A stretch of DNA of 64,000 nucleotides from Paenirhizobium cremeum (GTDB taxonomy: Bacteria; Pseudomonadota; Alphaproteobacteria; Rhizobiales; Rhizobiaceae): the NCBI RefSeq assembly GCF_022884085.1, contig NZ_JAGGCS010000001.1, positions 1 to 64,000 on the forward strand. The letters are read 5' to 3'. Below are positions 53,513 through 63,528 of the stretch, piece after piece (within the stretch, counting starts at the first letter, position 1; the number at the start of each line of letters is the position of its first letter). Under the pieces are notes generated by a model, which did no database searches, was not told the DNA's origin, and saw nothing but the letters and a program-made list of their open reading frames with translations. The position numbers and the translations under genes were made by a program.

Positions 53513-56500
53513 GGTTCCTGTACTCCATTCATCGTTTCGGCTCGGCTACCGGAGAGCCGGGAAAGATCGAACATCGCCGAATTGCTCTTCGGCGTCCACA
53601 ACCTGCGATCGATCGCCTCGATCAATCGTTCGGCCAGTTCCTTGAGCGCCGGGGCATTCTTCTCGGCCATGAAATCGCGGACCCGCTCATCCACGATAAA
53701 GGCCTGATAGACCGCCTCGAAATGGTGGTCGCGCACGGCACCCGTCGTCGCGGCGAAGGCGAACATGTAATCGACCGTCGCGGTAATCTCGAAGGCGCCC
53801 TTGTAGCCATGCCGCATCACCCCCTCGATCCATTTCGGATTGACGACACGGGCGCGCACGACACGGCCGATCTCTTCCTCGAGGCTGCGGATCACCGGCT
53901 TTTCCGGTCGCGAATGGTCGTTGTGATAAACGGTCGGGCGATGGCCCGCGACATGCTCGATGGCCGCCGTCATGCCGCCCTCGAACTGGTAGTAGTCGTC
54001 GCTGTCCAGAAGGTCGTGTTCGCGGTTGTCCTGGTTCTGCACCACCGCCTGCACCCGGCGAAGCCGTTCCTCGAACAGGCAGCGCTCGGCCTTTCCCTCG
54101 ACATCGGCACCGTAAGCATAACCGCCCCAGACGAGATAGGCTTCGGCCAGATCGCCCCGCCGCTCCCAGCCCTTCTCGTCGATCAGCGCCTGCAGGCCGG
54201 CGCCGTACGCGCCCGGTTTCGAGCCGAACACCCGATAGCCCGCGCGGCGGGCAGCCGCCTTCTCGTCCAGCCCTTCTGCAAGGAGCTGTTCCGTCTCGGC
54301 CTTCACCCGCGCCGCAATCGGATTGTCGCCTTCATCCTCTTCGAGCGAGGCGACCGCCCGGACGGCCTTGTCGAACAGCGCGATCTGCTCGGGAAAGGCA
54401 TCGCGGAAAAAGCCGGAAATACGGAGCGTCACGTCGACGCGCGGACGGCCGAGAATCGCCGGCGGAATGATCTCGTAGCCGGTAACGCGTCGCGAGGCCA
54501 TGTCCCAAATCGGTTTTACGCCGATCAGGGCGAGCGCCTGCGCGATGTCGTCTCCGCCGGTGCGCATGTTGGAGGTGCCCCAGGCCGTCAGTCCGAACGA
54601 CAAAGGCCATTCGCCATGGTCCTGCACGTAACGCGCAATCAGCAGTTCTGCCGACTTCTTGCCAAGCTCATAGGCCGCAGGGGTCGGAACCGCGCGGCTG
54701 TCGACCGAATAGAAATTGCGTCCCGTCGGCAGAACGTCGGGCCGGCCGCGCGTCGGCGCACCCGAGGGACCGGGCGGCACGAAACCTCCCGCAAGCCCGG
54801 TCAACAGTCCCTCGATCTCGGCCCTGCCCGATTTGACCACGGCAGGTCTCAGCCGTGTTCGAATCTCATCGAGCACCGCGCGCGTCTGCCACCAATCGGA
54901 TGGGCATTCGACCTCGCCCGCCACCAGCTTCGCCGCCAGCAGCTCGATGCGCTCGACCGTGTCGCCCCTGGTCCGCCATGGCTGGTCGGTGAGATCGGCC
55001 AGAATGTCCGGCCTTGCCCCGGTCCATGGATCGGACATCACGCAGTCGAGCGGGTCGAATTTATCGACCCTGAAAGGAAACTCCCCCTCTGGCTTGCCGG
55101 CCATTTCCTCCACAAGGGGGAAGAATATCCGCTGCTGCCCTTGAGCGTGCACGGGGCCATCAAATGCGGGGGGAAGTCCCTCCCCCTTGCGGGGAGGGGT
55201 TGGGGAGGGGTTTTGTCTTTCAAACGCATCCCCTGCAATCGCCCGCTGCAGGCTCTGGTCGCCGCCCTCGCCCAGCCCGCGCGGCACCCGCGCCAGCGCA
55301 ACGGTGAGGTCCGTCAGCAGCCTTCCCTCCGGCGCCAGCCCGAAGATATGCAGTCCGTCGCGGATCTGCATTTCCTTGAGGTCGCAGAGATAGGCATCGA
55401 GCTTTTCGAGCGCGGCCTCCTCGGCCTCGCCCTTCGCAATGCCGGCGTCCTGATCGAGCCCGATATCGGCGACAAGATCGAGGATCTGCTTCTTCAGGAG
55501 CTTCAACCGCCGCGGATCTCCGCCCGAGGCCTCGTAATACTCATCGACCAGCGCTTCCAGATCCTTGAGCGGCCCGTAACTCTCCGCCCGCGTCAGCGGC
55601 GGCGTCAGATGGTCGATGATGACGGCCGATGTCCGTCGCTTCGCCTGCGTTCCCTCGCCGGGATCGTTGACGATGAACGGATAGAGATGCGGCAGGGCCC
55701 CGAACACCGCCTCCGGATAACAGTTTTCCGAAAGCGCCAGCGCCTTGCCCGGTAGCCATTCGAGATTGCCATGCTTGCCCATGTGGACAACGGCATGGGC
55801 GTCGAAGGCTCCGCGCAGATAGGCATAGAAGGCGAGATAGCCGTGCGGCGGCACAAGGTCGGGAGAGTGGTAGGTTTCCTTCGGATCGATATTGTAGCCG
55901 CGCGCCGGCTGGATACCGACGAGCACGTTGCCAAAGCGCGACAGCGGCAGCGCAAAACGCCCGTCGAGAAAGAAAGGATCGGCCTCCGGCCCACCCCAAC
56001 GCGCCGTTACCTCGTTCCGAACCTTTACTGGAAGACTTTCAAAGAAACATATGTAATTATTCAGTAATATGACTTCGCGGATTTGCCGTCCGTCGTTTGC
56101 CGCATTGGTCGGCCCCGCCATCAGATGCGCCATCAGCGCGTCGCCATCATGGGGCAAATCGCCCACCGCATATCCGGCCGCATTCATCGCCTTGAGCACT
56201 TCCATGGTGCCGGCGGGTGTGTCGAGCCCGACCCCGTTGCCGAGCCTTCCGTCGCGGTTCGGATAGTTCGCCATCACGATCGCCACCCGCCGATCTGCGG
56301 CTGCGGTGTTGCGCAGCCGCGCCCAGTTGGCGGCCAGCTTCGCGACGAAGGCAGCACGGCCGGCATTCGGCTCATGGGTGACGATATTGGTCTCGACCCG
56401 CGCATCGAAGCGCGCCGCCGCCTTGAACGAGACCGCCCGCGTCATCACCCGGCCATCGACCTCCGGCAGCGCCACGCTCATGGCAAGATCGCGCGCCGAA

Positions 56501-57486
56501 AGCCCCTGCGACGATTGCTCCCACGCCTCGCGCGACGAGCTGGAAAACAGCGTCTGCAGAACCACCGCGCCGGTCTCGTCCAGCACGGTAGAGGCACGCT
56601 CGCTGCCCGGAGCAGAGACCGCAAAGCCTGTGGCGTTCAATACGACATCGGGCGAAGCCTCGGCAAAGATACGCCTGAGCGTCTCGACCGAAACCGCATC
56701 CTTGAGGCTGGAGACGAACACCGGCAAGGCCGTCAGCCCCTCGGCGCGCAACGCATCGATCATCGCCTCGACCGGCCGTGTCTCGCCGCTCTGCACGAGG
56801 GCGCGGTAGAAACAAATGGCGGCAATCGGCTTGGCCACGCGCCCGGCTGCAGTACCCCCCTCTGGCCTGCCGGCAGACATCCCACCCGAGAAAGCGTCAG
56901 CTCCAACGGCCTCGCGCCATTCCTCGACCCCGATCACACCTCTGCCCGGCCACCAGATCCCGGCCTTCAGCAAAGGCGCAGCCGGCTGTGGTCTCTCGCA
57001 AAAGCCGATGAGCGACATGGCGTAATCGACAAAGGCGGACGCATTCGTCGCGCCCCCCTCCACCAGATAGGACCAGAGCGCGTCGAGATCGTCCGAGGCT
57101 ACGGTCGAAAAGGCAGAGAGGCCGGCATCCGGCTTGTCATCGCCAGGGAGGACGGCAATGACTGCTCCCGACCGTCGGGCGCAGGCATTGAGCGCCTCCA
57201 GCGCATAGTGAAAATAGCTCGCGCCGCCGAGCGCCCGGATGACGATCAGCTTCGCATGCCGCGCGGTCCGCTCGACATAGGTATCGACCGACATCGGATG
57301 CTTGAGCTGCATCAGGCTGGCCAGCCGCACGCTCGGACCGCCCGTCCGCCCCGCAACAGCGGTAGCAATCGCGGCAAGCTCGGTATCGGCGGCGGAAAGG
57401 AAGAGGATATCGCCCGGCGTCTGGCCGAGGTCTATCGCCTCCTCGCCATCGCTGATCGAACCTCTCTGTGCTAGCAGCAGGTGCAT
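53509..57486 (-). CDS. cobN: Cobaltochelatase large subunit CobN with repeat-derived inserts
   Basis: A 1325-residue subunit that, with CobS and CobT (not in the window), inserts cobalt into hydrogenobyrinic acid a,c-diamide using ATP. Signature regions include HMGKHGNLEWLPGKALALS, RPTVYHNDHSRPEKPVIR and WGTSNMRTGGDDIAQALAL. The start at 57486 (MHLLLAQRGSIS) is where homology begins. It is about 50 residues longer than usual: residues about 757-805 are encoded by palindromic repeat DNA and rich in Pro/Gly/Arg/Glu, and a shorter insert lies at about 200-212. The frame stays open through both. Part of cobU-W-N-O. Confidence 0.95.
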   Translation of the reverse strand: MHLLLAQRGSISDGEEAIDLGQTPGDILFLSAADTELAAIATAVAGRTGGPSVRLASLMQLKHPMSVDTYVERTARHAKLIVIRALGGASYFHYALEALNACARRSGAVIAVLPGDDKPDAGLSAFSTVASDDLDALWSYLVEGGATNASAFVDYAMSLIGFCERPQPAAPLLKAGIWWPGRGVIGVEEWREAVGADAFSGGMSAGRPEGGTAAGRVAKPIAAICFYRALVQSGETRPVEAMIDALRAEGLTALPVFVSSLKDAVSVETLRRIFAEASPDVVLNATGFAVSAPGSERASTVLDETGAVVLQTLFSSSSREAWEQSSQGLSARDLAMSVALPEVDGRVMTRAVSFKAAARFDARVETNIVTHEPNAGRAAFVAKLAANWARLRNTAAADRRVAIVMANYPNRDGRLGNGVGLDTPAGTMEVLKAMNAAGYAVGDLPHDGDALMAHLMAGPTNAANDGRQIREVILLNNYICFFESLPVKVRNEVTARWGGPEADPFFLDGRFALPLSRFGNVLVGIQPARGYNIDPKETYHSPDLVPPHGYLAFYAYLRGAFDAHAVVHMGKHGNLEWLPGKALALSENCYPEAVFGALPHLYPFIVNDPGEGTQAKRRTSAVIIDHLTPPLTRAESYGPLKDLEALVDEYYEASGGDPRRLKLLKKQILDLVADIGLDQDAGIAKGEAEEAALEKLDAYLCDLKEMQIRDGLHIFGLAPEGRLLTDLTVALARVPRGLGEGGDQSLQRAIAGDAFERQNPSPTPPRKGEGLPPAFDGPVHAQGQQRIFFPLVEEMAGKPEGEFPFRVDKFDPLDCVMSDPWTGARPDILADLTDQPWRTRGDTVERIELLAAKLVAGEVECPSDWWQTRAVLDEIRTRLRPAVVKSGRAEIEGLLTGLAGGFVPPGPSGAPTRGRPDVLPTGRNFYSVDSRAVPTPAAYELGKKSAELLIARYVQDHGEWPLSFGLTAWGTSNMRTGGDDIAQALALIGVKPIWDMASRRVTGYEIIPPAILGRPRVDVTLRISGFFRDAFPEQIALFDKAVRAVASLEEDEGDNPIAARVKAETEQLLAEGLDEKAAARRAGYRVFGSKPGAYGAGLQALIDEKGWERRGDLAEAYLVWGGYAYGADVEGKAERCLFEERLRRVQAVVQNQDNREHDLLDSDDYYQFEGGMTAAIEHVAGHRPTVYHNDHSRPEKPVIRSLEEEIGRVVRARVVNPKWIEGVMRHGYKGAFEITATVDYMFAFAATTGAVRDHHFEAVYQAFIVDERVRDFMAEKNAPALKELAERLIEAIDRRLWTPKSNSAMFDLSRLSGSRAETMNGVQEP
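55081..55210. repeat. Palindromic repeat element inserted in frame in cobN
   Basis: The 130-base stretch begins CTCCCCCTCTGGCTTGCCGG and includes ACAAGGGGGAAG (about 55112-55123), pairing as one hairpin, and ends with TCCCTCCCCCTTGCGGGGAG and GGGTTGGGGAGGGG (55177-55210) as a second. The same motifs occur between genes at 4160-4188 and 5416-5450. It carries no stop in the cobN frame and separates the conserved parts SLQRAIAGDA and FDPLDCVMSDPWTG. Confidence 0.85.
56853..56886. repeat. Second, partial palindromic repeat inside cobN
   Basis: ACCCCCCTCTGGCCTGCCGG closely matches the left arm at 4160 and at 55081 and is followed by a remnant CAGACATCCC. In the cobN frame it encodes about GGMSAGRPEGGT (residues near 200-212), a low-complexity loop. 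Confidence 0.7.
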
Positions 57487-57529
57487 CAGTGTTGTCCTAA
57501 AGGGAGCAGCGTCATCGGCGGCTAAGGCC

Positions 57530-58606
<1,077 letters not shown>

Positions 58607-58609
58607 AGT

Positions 58610-59131
58610 TCAACCCTTCATTTTCAGCGGCAGTCCGGCCGCGACGAAATAGACGTCGGTCGCCGATTGCGCGACCAGTTGGTGAAGACGGCCGGCATGA
58701 TCGCGAAACTCGCGCGCCATGCGGTTCTCGGGCACGATGCCGAGGCCGACTTCGTTGGAAACGAGGATCAGGCGGCAGGAGAGGCCGGCAGCGGCGGCGG
58801 CAAGCTCCAATGAGCGTGCCGCGACATCCTCTTCCGCCATCATCAGATTGGTGACCCAGAACGTCAGGCAATCGACCAGCACGACGCGATCCGGACCGTC
58901 GATCCGGCGCAGCAGGCCGACGATATCGACGGGTTCCTCATGGGTCGTCCAGCCGTCGCCCCGGTCGGCGCGATGCTTGGCGATCCGCTCGCGCATCTCG
59001 TCGTCATAGGCGCGGCCCGTCGCGACATAATGCCGGCCGAGGCCCGAACCCGTGGCCAGCCCCTCGGCAAAGCGCGATTTACCGGAGCGTGCGCCGCCGA
59101 GCACAAGGATAGATGATCCCCGTACCGTCAT
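58610..59131 (-). CDS. cobU: Adenosylcobinamide kinase/guanylyltransferase CobU (CobP)
   Basis: A 173-residue bifunctional enzyme that phosphorylates adenosylcobinamide and adds GMP. The P-loop GGARSGKS (residues 12-19), the [15 protein letters not shown] segment with the guanylylated histidine, and the [25 protein letters not shown] motif (read as [16 protein letters not shown]) are all present. The start at 59131 ([10 protein letters not shown]) is where homology begins. It is the first gene after a cobalamin riboswitch. Called cobP in P. denitrificans nomenclature. Confidence 0.95.
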   Translation of the reverse strand: MTVRGSSILVLGGARSGKSRFAEGLATGSGLGRHYVATGRAYDDEMRERIAKHRADRGDGWTTHEEPVDIVGLLRRIDGPDRVVLVDCLTFWVTNLMMAEEDVAARSLELAAAAAGLSCRLILVSNEVGLGIVPENRMAREFRDHAGRLHQLVAQSATDVYFVAAGLPLKMKG

Positions 59132-59365
59132 CGCTTGAGGCCGCTGCCGCAGGACGAAAGCATGGGCAGGCATTCGAGCCGGCCGTCATCCCCAATGGTA
59201 AGAAATCGCAACGCACCGGCCACATCCCAGGGCGCGCACCCCGGGAGCAATATGCAATGCGCCAATGCGCGGGATCTGGAGACCCCGCTTCTGGATGACG
59301 TCGCCACGACAACCTCCGTGCTGGCAACAAGGGGTATCCTCCCCTGTGAAGGTTGGGCCAATGCC
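59132..59365 (-). other. Leader between the cobalamin riboswitch and cobU
   Basis: About 230 bases without a credible gene. This stretch should contain the riboswitch expression platform. A weak hairpin CCCGGGG / CCCTGGG is visible on the minus strand near 59230-59250 but lacks a U-run, so I cannot say whether control is at transcription or translation. Confidence 0.4.
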
Positions 59366-59715
59366 CGGCACGGTTGGCAGGTCTCCTGGCTCGCGGGTCG
59401 TGGCGCTTGTTGCGCCAGCGGATATTCCTCACCTTCCCGAGGGCCTATGCTGCGCGAAAGGGGGACGATTCGTAGATGATAGAGGCGTCCGCCCTGGCTG
59501 ATCGCGCAGCCCCTCAGTGGCTTTTCCGGCCCCGCTTTTCTTCCGGACCGGCTGCACCATGCAACCGTCATCCGTCGAAAAATGGCACCGGACGGAATAC
59601 CCTCGCCGCTCTACAGTCGCGGGGTCGGCTGCGATGGACGGTCCCGGTTGGGTCACCGTTGTCGCATTCCCTTTTGCTTTTCAATCCGCCTGCAGGCGGA
59701 CATGAAAACCATCCG
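59366..59715 (-). ncRNA. Cobalamin riboswitch upstream of cobU-W-N-O
   Basis: On the minus strand, 5' to 3', the conserved blocks appear in order: a GC stem TCCGCCTGCAGGCGGA (59685-59700), GGGAA (59667-59671) followed by CGGTGACC, CCCCGCGACTGT (59613-59624), GCCACTG (59515-59521), GGGAAGG near 59435, and the B12 box AGCCAGGAGACCTGCC (59376-59391). These are the hallmarks of the adenosylcobalamin riboswitch. It should shut down the cobU-W-N-O operon when cobalamin is plentiful. The promoter must lie between here and the lipoprotein gene at 59810. Confidence 0.94.
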
Positions 59716-59809
59716 TAATCAATTTGATTAGGCCCGGTTCCGGGCAAAGTCAATCGCGGTCGGCGCCAGCCCGGTGCGGGCAATCGGGTGCCGGAAGGGC
59801 GCCGGCCCG

Positions 59810-60451
59810 TCAGGGCCTGGCCGAACCCTTGCCGAGCGTCACCGTGCCGCTGGCGCCGTCTTCGGGATAGGACTTGCCGAGCGTCGCGGTCGGAGGAGCG
59901 GCCGGAGGCTCCGGCATCGCCGGCACGACAGCTTCAGGCGGATCGCTGACGAGCCTTGTCATCATCGTGCGCGGTGGGCGCACAAGCTTGCGCAGCGAGG
60001 GATTGACCAGCGAGAAGGCAAAACGGACACGGGCGGAAATTTCTTCGGCAAGGCTTTCCTCCGCCATGCCGGGCGCATCGGTCGAACCGTTGACATTGAA
60101 CGTGCCCTCCGCGACGGGCTCGCCGGTCTCCAGCGAAACGGCCGTCGCCGTGAAGCGGGCATTGGGAATTCCGCGACGGGCACCGAAGCCCGTCCCGACC
60201 TCCTCGATCCGCACCAGGATCGCCACACGCTGGGCACCGGCCGGCGGACGCGTCGCCGCAATGGCCGCAGACACGCGGCGGTCAACCCCTCTGATGACAC
60301 CCAGCGGCACGCCGGCATCCGCCATGACGGTCACCTCGCGCACATAGTAGACGAGCGGCCTTGTGATCGGCCGCCCCTGGAAAATGCTGCAGGATGCAAG
60401 CGCCGCCAGAAGCAGCAGCGCAAAGCTGAACCTGAAGATCCGTGCAAGCAT
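59810..60451 (-). CDS. Putative lipoprotein of unknown function
   Basis: A 213-residue protein with a lipoprotein signal: a basic start (MLARIFRFSF), a hydrophobic stretch and the lipobox LASC with the cysteine at residue 21. The rest reads as one soluble domain (VYYVREVTVMADAGVPLGVI, then VAILVRIEEVGTGFGARRGI) and ends in a Pro-rich tail. I do not recognise a named family. It stands 66 bases downstream of the ATP12 gene on the same strand and is followed by the riboswitch leader of cobU. Confidence 0.75.
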   Translation of the reverse strand: MLARIFRFSFALLLLAALASCSIFQGRPITRPLVYYVREVTVMADAGVPLGVIRGVDRRVSAAIAATRPPAGAQRVAILVRIEEVGTGFGARRGIPNARFTATAVSLETGEPVAEGTFNVNGSTDAPGMAEESLAEEISARVRFAFSLVNPSLRKLVRPPRTMMTRLVSDPPEAVVPAMPEPPAAPPTATLGKSYPEDGASGTVTLGKGSARP

Positions 60452-60516
60452 GTGAAACGTCCCGGCCGATGATTCCCTGTCAACGGCAGGATTTCACTTT
60501 TATGGTTAGCGAGCGG

Positions 60517-61308
60517 TTAATTCGCGGGTCGCGCGGCCGCAAACAAGGCGGTTGCGGCAACCATTTCCTCGAAGCGTTTGGCGCGTCGGGCCTGCGCCTC
60601 GGCGTCCACGCCCCAATGCTCGTCCGTCCAGTCCTCGTCGAGATGGGCGAGCGCCCAGATCTCGTCGCGGTCGAGCCGTCGATGGGCAAATGCGAGCGCC
60701 AGAAGCGCCGAGCCGGTCAATGTGGTGACGACATGCAGGCAGGCAAGTTCGATCGGACTTGAAAAGGCCCTCAGCGCGCCGGCATAGGCTGAGACCGCCT
60801 CGGCCGGCTGCTCCTGATGCATGATGCCTTCCGCAAGGATGAATCGCGCGCCATGAACCGAAGCCGCCCAGTCGATCACCAGGTCCCAGCGCTCCGCCTG
60901 ACGCGCGACGAGTTCCTGCGGTCCGTCGGCGCGGTAGCACAGCATGTCGGTGCCGCTGAAGCGGACGATATCGGCAAAGACCTCTTCCTCCTGCCCGGCG
61001 ATCGCATCGATCGCCGTATTGGCAAGCCGGGTCGCCGGCATCGTCGCCGGATCGATCTCCTGCGTCTGCGCCCGCCACTCGTTCGCCACCAGTTCGGCGG
61101 CGGCCTGCGTCGGAAGGCGCAGAACCTTCCTGGCCGGCGTCTTCACCGTGCGACCATCGAGACGAACGGCAAAACCGCCCTCCTCCGGCTCCACGGAAAC
61201 CGTCTCGTAGAACCGCTTGGCAAGCGGTCGCTTCATCTGGATCTGGGCGCGGCGCACCGGATCGGCATCGCTGGGTTCGGGCCCAAGGTCGCTCAGAATA
61301 TCACGCAT
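60517..61308 (-). CDS. ATP12 family F1-ATPase assembly chaperone
   Basis: A 263-residue protein of the ATP12 family, assembly factors for the alpha subunit of F1-ATPase, found in alphaproteobacteria and mitochondria. Typical segments are KRFYETVSVEPEEGGFAVRL, LDGRTVKTPARKVLRLPT, ELVANEWRAQ and the RFSGTDMLCYRADGP motif. The neighbours (HAD phosphatase and pseudouridine synthase) are common in rhizobial genomes. It lies six bases after the HAD gene. Confidence 0.92.
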   Translation of the reverse strand: MRDILSDLGPEPSDADPVRRAQIQMKRPLAKRFYETVSVEPEEGGFAVRLDGRTVKTPARKVLRLPTQAAAELVANEWRAQTQEIDPATMPATRLANTAIDAIAGQEEEVFADIVRFSGTDMLCYRADGPQELVARQAERWDLVIDWAASVHGARFILAEGIMHQEQPAEAVSAYAGALRAFSSPIELACLHVVTTLTGSALLALAFAHRRLDRDEIWALAHLDEDWTDEHWGVDAEAQARRAKRFEEMVAATALFAAARPAN

Positions 61309-61314
61309 GGTCAG

Positions 61315-61974
61315 TTATCCCTGATGGATGTAGCTCAGGATGGTCTCCGGCCGGTCGACCACCGCATCCGCGCCCGCCTGCCAGAGTTCGTCGACAGAGG
61401 CATAGCCCCAGGAGACGCCGATGGCGGTCGCGCCCGCAGCCTTCGCCATCTGCATGTCGTAGACGGCATCGCCGATGACGACCGTATCCGACGGCGCAAT
61501 CCCCGTCTCGGCGCAGCATTCGCTGACCATGGCGGGGTTCGGCTTGGACGGGCAATCGTCCGCCGTGCGGGAAACGAAGAAATGAGGCGCAAAACCGTGC
61601 GTTTCAAGAACGAGATCGAGGCCGCGACGCGATTTGCCGGTGACCGCGCCGATCAGGACGTCCTCGCGCGCGACAAGCGATGCGATCAGCGGCTCGATAC
61701 CGTCGAACAGCGGTTCGCGATATTCGAGATCTTTTCGGACGACGGTGAAGAGGCTCTTGTAGTGCGCCGCCATCTGAACCGCTTCGTCATCGGCATGGAC
61801 CTTGCCCTGCAGGCGCGCGATCGCGATATCCAGCGTCAGTCCGATGATGCTCTTGGTCGCCTCAACCGCCGGGGCGGTCTGCGAAAACGCCTCGAAGGTG
61901 CGACGCATGGTCTCGTGGATCAGGCCGACGCTATCGACCAGCGTTCCGTCACAGTCGAAAAGCACCAGTTTCAT
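61315..61974 (-). CDS. HAD family hydrolase (phosphoglycolate phosphatase-like)
   Basis: A 219-residue HAD-superfamily phosphatase. Motif I is FDCDGTLVDS at residues 7-16, motif II is in GAVTGKSRRGL, motif III in CPSKPNPAM, and motif IV in VVIGDAVYDMQMAKAAG. The alpha-helical cap after motif I is of the Gph/PGMB type. The substrate is unknown. It is 10 bases after the pseudouridine synthase gene. Confidence 0.9.
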   Translation of the reverse strand: MKLVLFDCDGTLVDSVGLIHETMRRTFEAFSQTAPAVEATKSIIGLTLDIAIARLQGKVHADDEAVQMAAHYKSLFTVVRKDLEYREPLFDGIEPLIASLVAREDVLIGAVTGKSRRGLDLVLETHGFAPHFFVSRTADDCPSKPNPAMVSECCAETGIAPSDTVVIGDAVYDMQMAKAAGATAIGVSWGYASVDELWQAGADAVVDRPETILSYIHQG

Positions 61975-61984
61975 TGCGCGTCTC

Positions 61985-62983
61985 TCACTCGTCTTCGTCC
62001 TTGTCGCCGTCTTCCTGGTTGAAGCCGAGCAGGTTCCAGCTTTGCACCATATGCGGCGGCAGCGGCGCCGTGACCTTCAGCCGCCCGCCGGAGGGGTGCG
62101 GAATGTCGATATGGCGGGCATGCAGGTGCAGCCGCTTCTGGACACCACCGGGAAAATCCCAGTTGGGATCGTCGATGAAGTATTTGGGGTCGCCGATGAT
62201 CGGGTGGCCGATATGCAGCGCATGCACACGCAACTGGTGGGTACGTCCCGTATAGGGCTCCATTTCCAGCCAGGCGAGCCGCTGTGCGGCGGTGTCGATC
62301 ACCCGGTAGAAGGAAACGGCGTGATCCGCCCCCTCCTCGCCATGCTTGGCGACCCGCATGCGGTCTCCATCCGGCGTCTGTTCCTTGACGAGCCATGTGG
62401 AAATCTTGTCCTCATGCTTGCGCGGCACGCCCTTCACCAGCGACCAGTAGGTTTTCTTGGTGTCGCGTTCGCGGAAGGCCGCCGTCAGCTTCTGCGCCGC
62501 ACCGCGGGTGCGCGCAACAACGAGAACGCCGGAGGTATCCCGGTCGAGACGGTGCACCAGGCGCGGTTTTTCGCCCTTCTTGCTGGTCCAGGCGTCGAGC
62601 ATCTTGTCGATGTGCCGCGAGACGCCGGAACCGCCCTGCACCGCAAGACCCGCCGGCTTGTTCAGCACGAACACCTTGTCGTCCTCATGCAGCAACATGC
62701 GCGCCAGCAATTCGCCGTCCTCGGCATGCCTGAGATCATGCCCGGCGATCGGACCGGTCTTTGCGCCCTTGGCATCGACGTCGAGCGGCGGAATGCGCAC
62801 CACCTGCCCCGGCTGCACGCGGCTGTCGCTCTTGACCCGGCCACCATCCACCCGGATCTGCCCGGAGCGCAGGAGCTTCTGCAGGGCGCCGAATCCGAGC
62901 CCGGGAAAATGCACCTTGAACCAGCGGTCGACCCGCATGCCCGCCTCGTCGGCGTCCACGGTGATGTGTTCGATGCCTGCCAT
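61985..62983 (-). CDS. RluA family 23S rRNA pseudouridine synthase (RluC-like)
   Basis: A 332-residue enzyme with an N-terminal S4 RNA-binding domain (MRVDRWFKVHFPGLGFGALQ) and a RluA catalytic domain; the catalytic aspartate is in RLVHRLDRDTSGVLVVART. It isomerises uridines in ribosomal RNA, and domain layout suggests RluC. An acidic tail (EDGDKDEDE) ends it. The target positions cannot be fixed from sequence. Confidence 0.9.
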   Translation of the reverse strand: MAGIEHITVDADEAGMRVDRWFKVHFPGLGFGALQKLLRSGQIRVDGGRVKSDSRVQPGQVVRIPPLDVDAKGAKTGPIAGHDLRHAEDGELLARMLLHEDDKVFVLNKPAGLAVQGGSGVSRHIDKMLDAWTSKKGEKPRLVHRLDRDTSGVLVVARTRGAAQKLTAAFRERDTKKTYWSLVKGVPRKHEDKISTWLVKEQTPDGDRMRVAKHGEEGADHAVSFYRVIDTAAQRLAWLEMEPYTGRTHQLRVHALHIGHPIIGDPKYFIDDPNWDFPGGVQKRLHLHARHIDIPHPSGGRLKVTAPLPPHMVQSWNLLGFNQEDGDKDEDE

Positions 62984-63092
62984 TGAGTATGTCTTCCGGT
63001 GGTTCTGGCGTCTGATGCGCGACTGTCGTTCTCGAAAGCGCTTTAGAGCATTTCGATTGAAGATGGAAACAGGAAAACCGGAACCGGCCCCG

Positions 63093-63470
63093 TTAGAGCA
63101 TGGAGCGCATCAGGAACATGCCGGCAACCGTCGCCGCCAGGGAGACAACGACGCTTGCGACAAGATAGACCAGGGAACTGACGGCAGCCCCCCGTTCGAA
63201 GAGCGACACGGCATCGAGGGCAAAGGCGGAAAAGGTGGTGAAACCGCCGAGAAAACCGGTAATCAGCAGCAGCCGGAGATCGGTGGAGGCTCCGAAGCGC
63301 GCAACGATCAGTTCCGCCAGCACCCCGATGCCGAAAGAGCCGACCACATTGACCGTCAGCGTTCCCCACGGGAAAGAGGGCCCGAGCAGCCTCAGCGCCC
63401 CGACCCCCACGAGATAACGGCAAACGGAACCGACGGCGCCACCGGCAGCCACGAGCAGGATTTGCATCAT
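63093..63470 (-). CDS. crcB: Fluoride exporter CrcB/Fluc
   Basis: A 125-residue membrane protein with four helices. The family motif GGFLGGFTTFSAFALD lies around residues 74-89, and GAVGSVCRYLVG at 11-22. CrcB proteins form dual-topology dimers that export fluoride. I see no fluoride riboswitch in the short upstream gap. It stands 110 bases before the pseudouridine synthase gene. Confidence 0.95.
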   Translation of the reverse strand: MMQILLVAAGGAVGSVCRYLVGVGALRLLGPSFPWGTLTVNVVGSFGIGVLAELIVARFGASTDLRLLLITGFLGGFTTFSAFALDAVSLFERGAAVSSLVYLVASVVVSLAATVAGMFLMRSML

Positions 63471-63528
63471 GACTGTGTCTTAGCCTCCGGCCGGCCCGGC
63501 GTCCAGTCCCCGGCCGGCGACCCGGCGC

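Noticed and set aside
55177..55210. Considered as a terminator or an assembly error within cobN
   Set aside because: The cobN frame continues uninterrupted across it with strong homology on both sides, and related sequences occur elsewhere in the window, so an inserted repeat explains it better.
59128..59571. A 147-codon minus-strand frame within the cobU leader
   Set aside because: It overlaps the conserved blocks of the cobalamin riboswitch and has no protein-like features, so the RNA explanation is better.
63040..63075. A TTAGAGCATTTCGATT motif followed by AGGAAAACCGG, resembling a dispersed rhizobial intergenic repeat
   Set aside because: It looks like a decayed copy, but the pairing arms are not convincing, so I do not list it as a feature.
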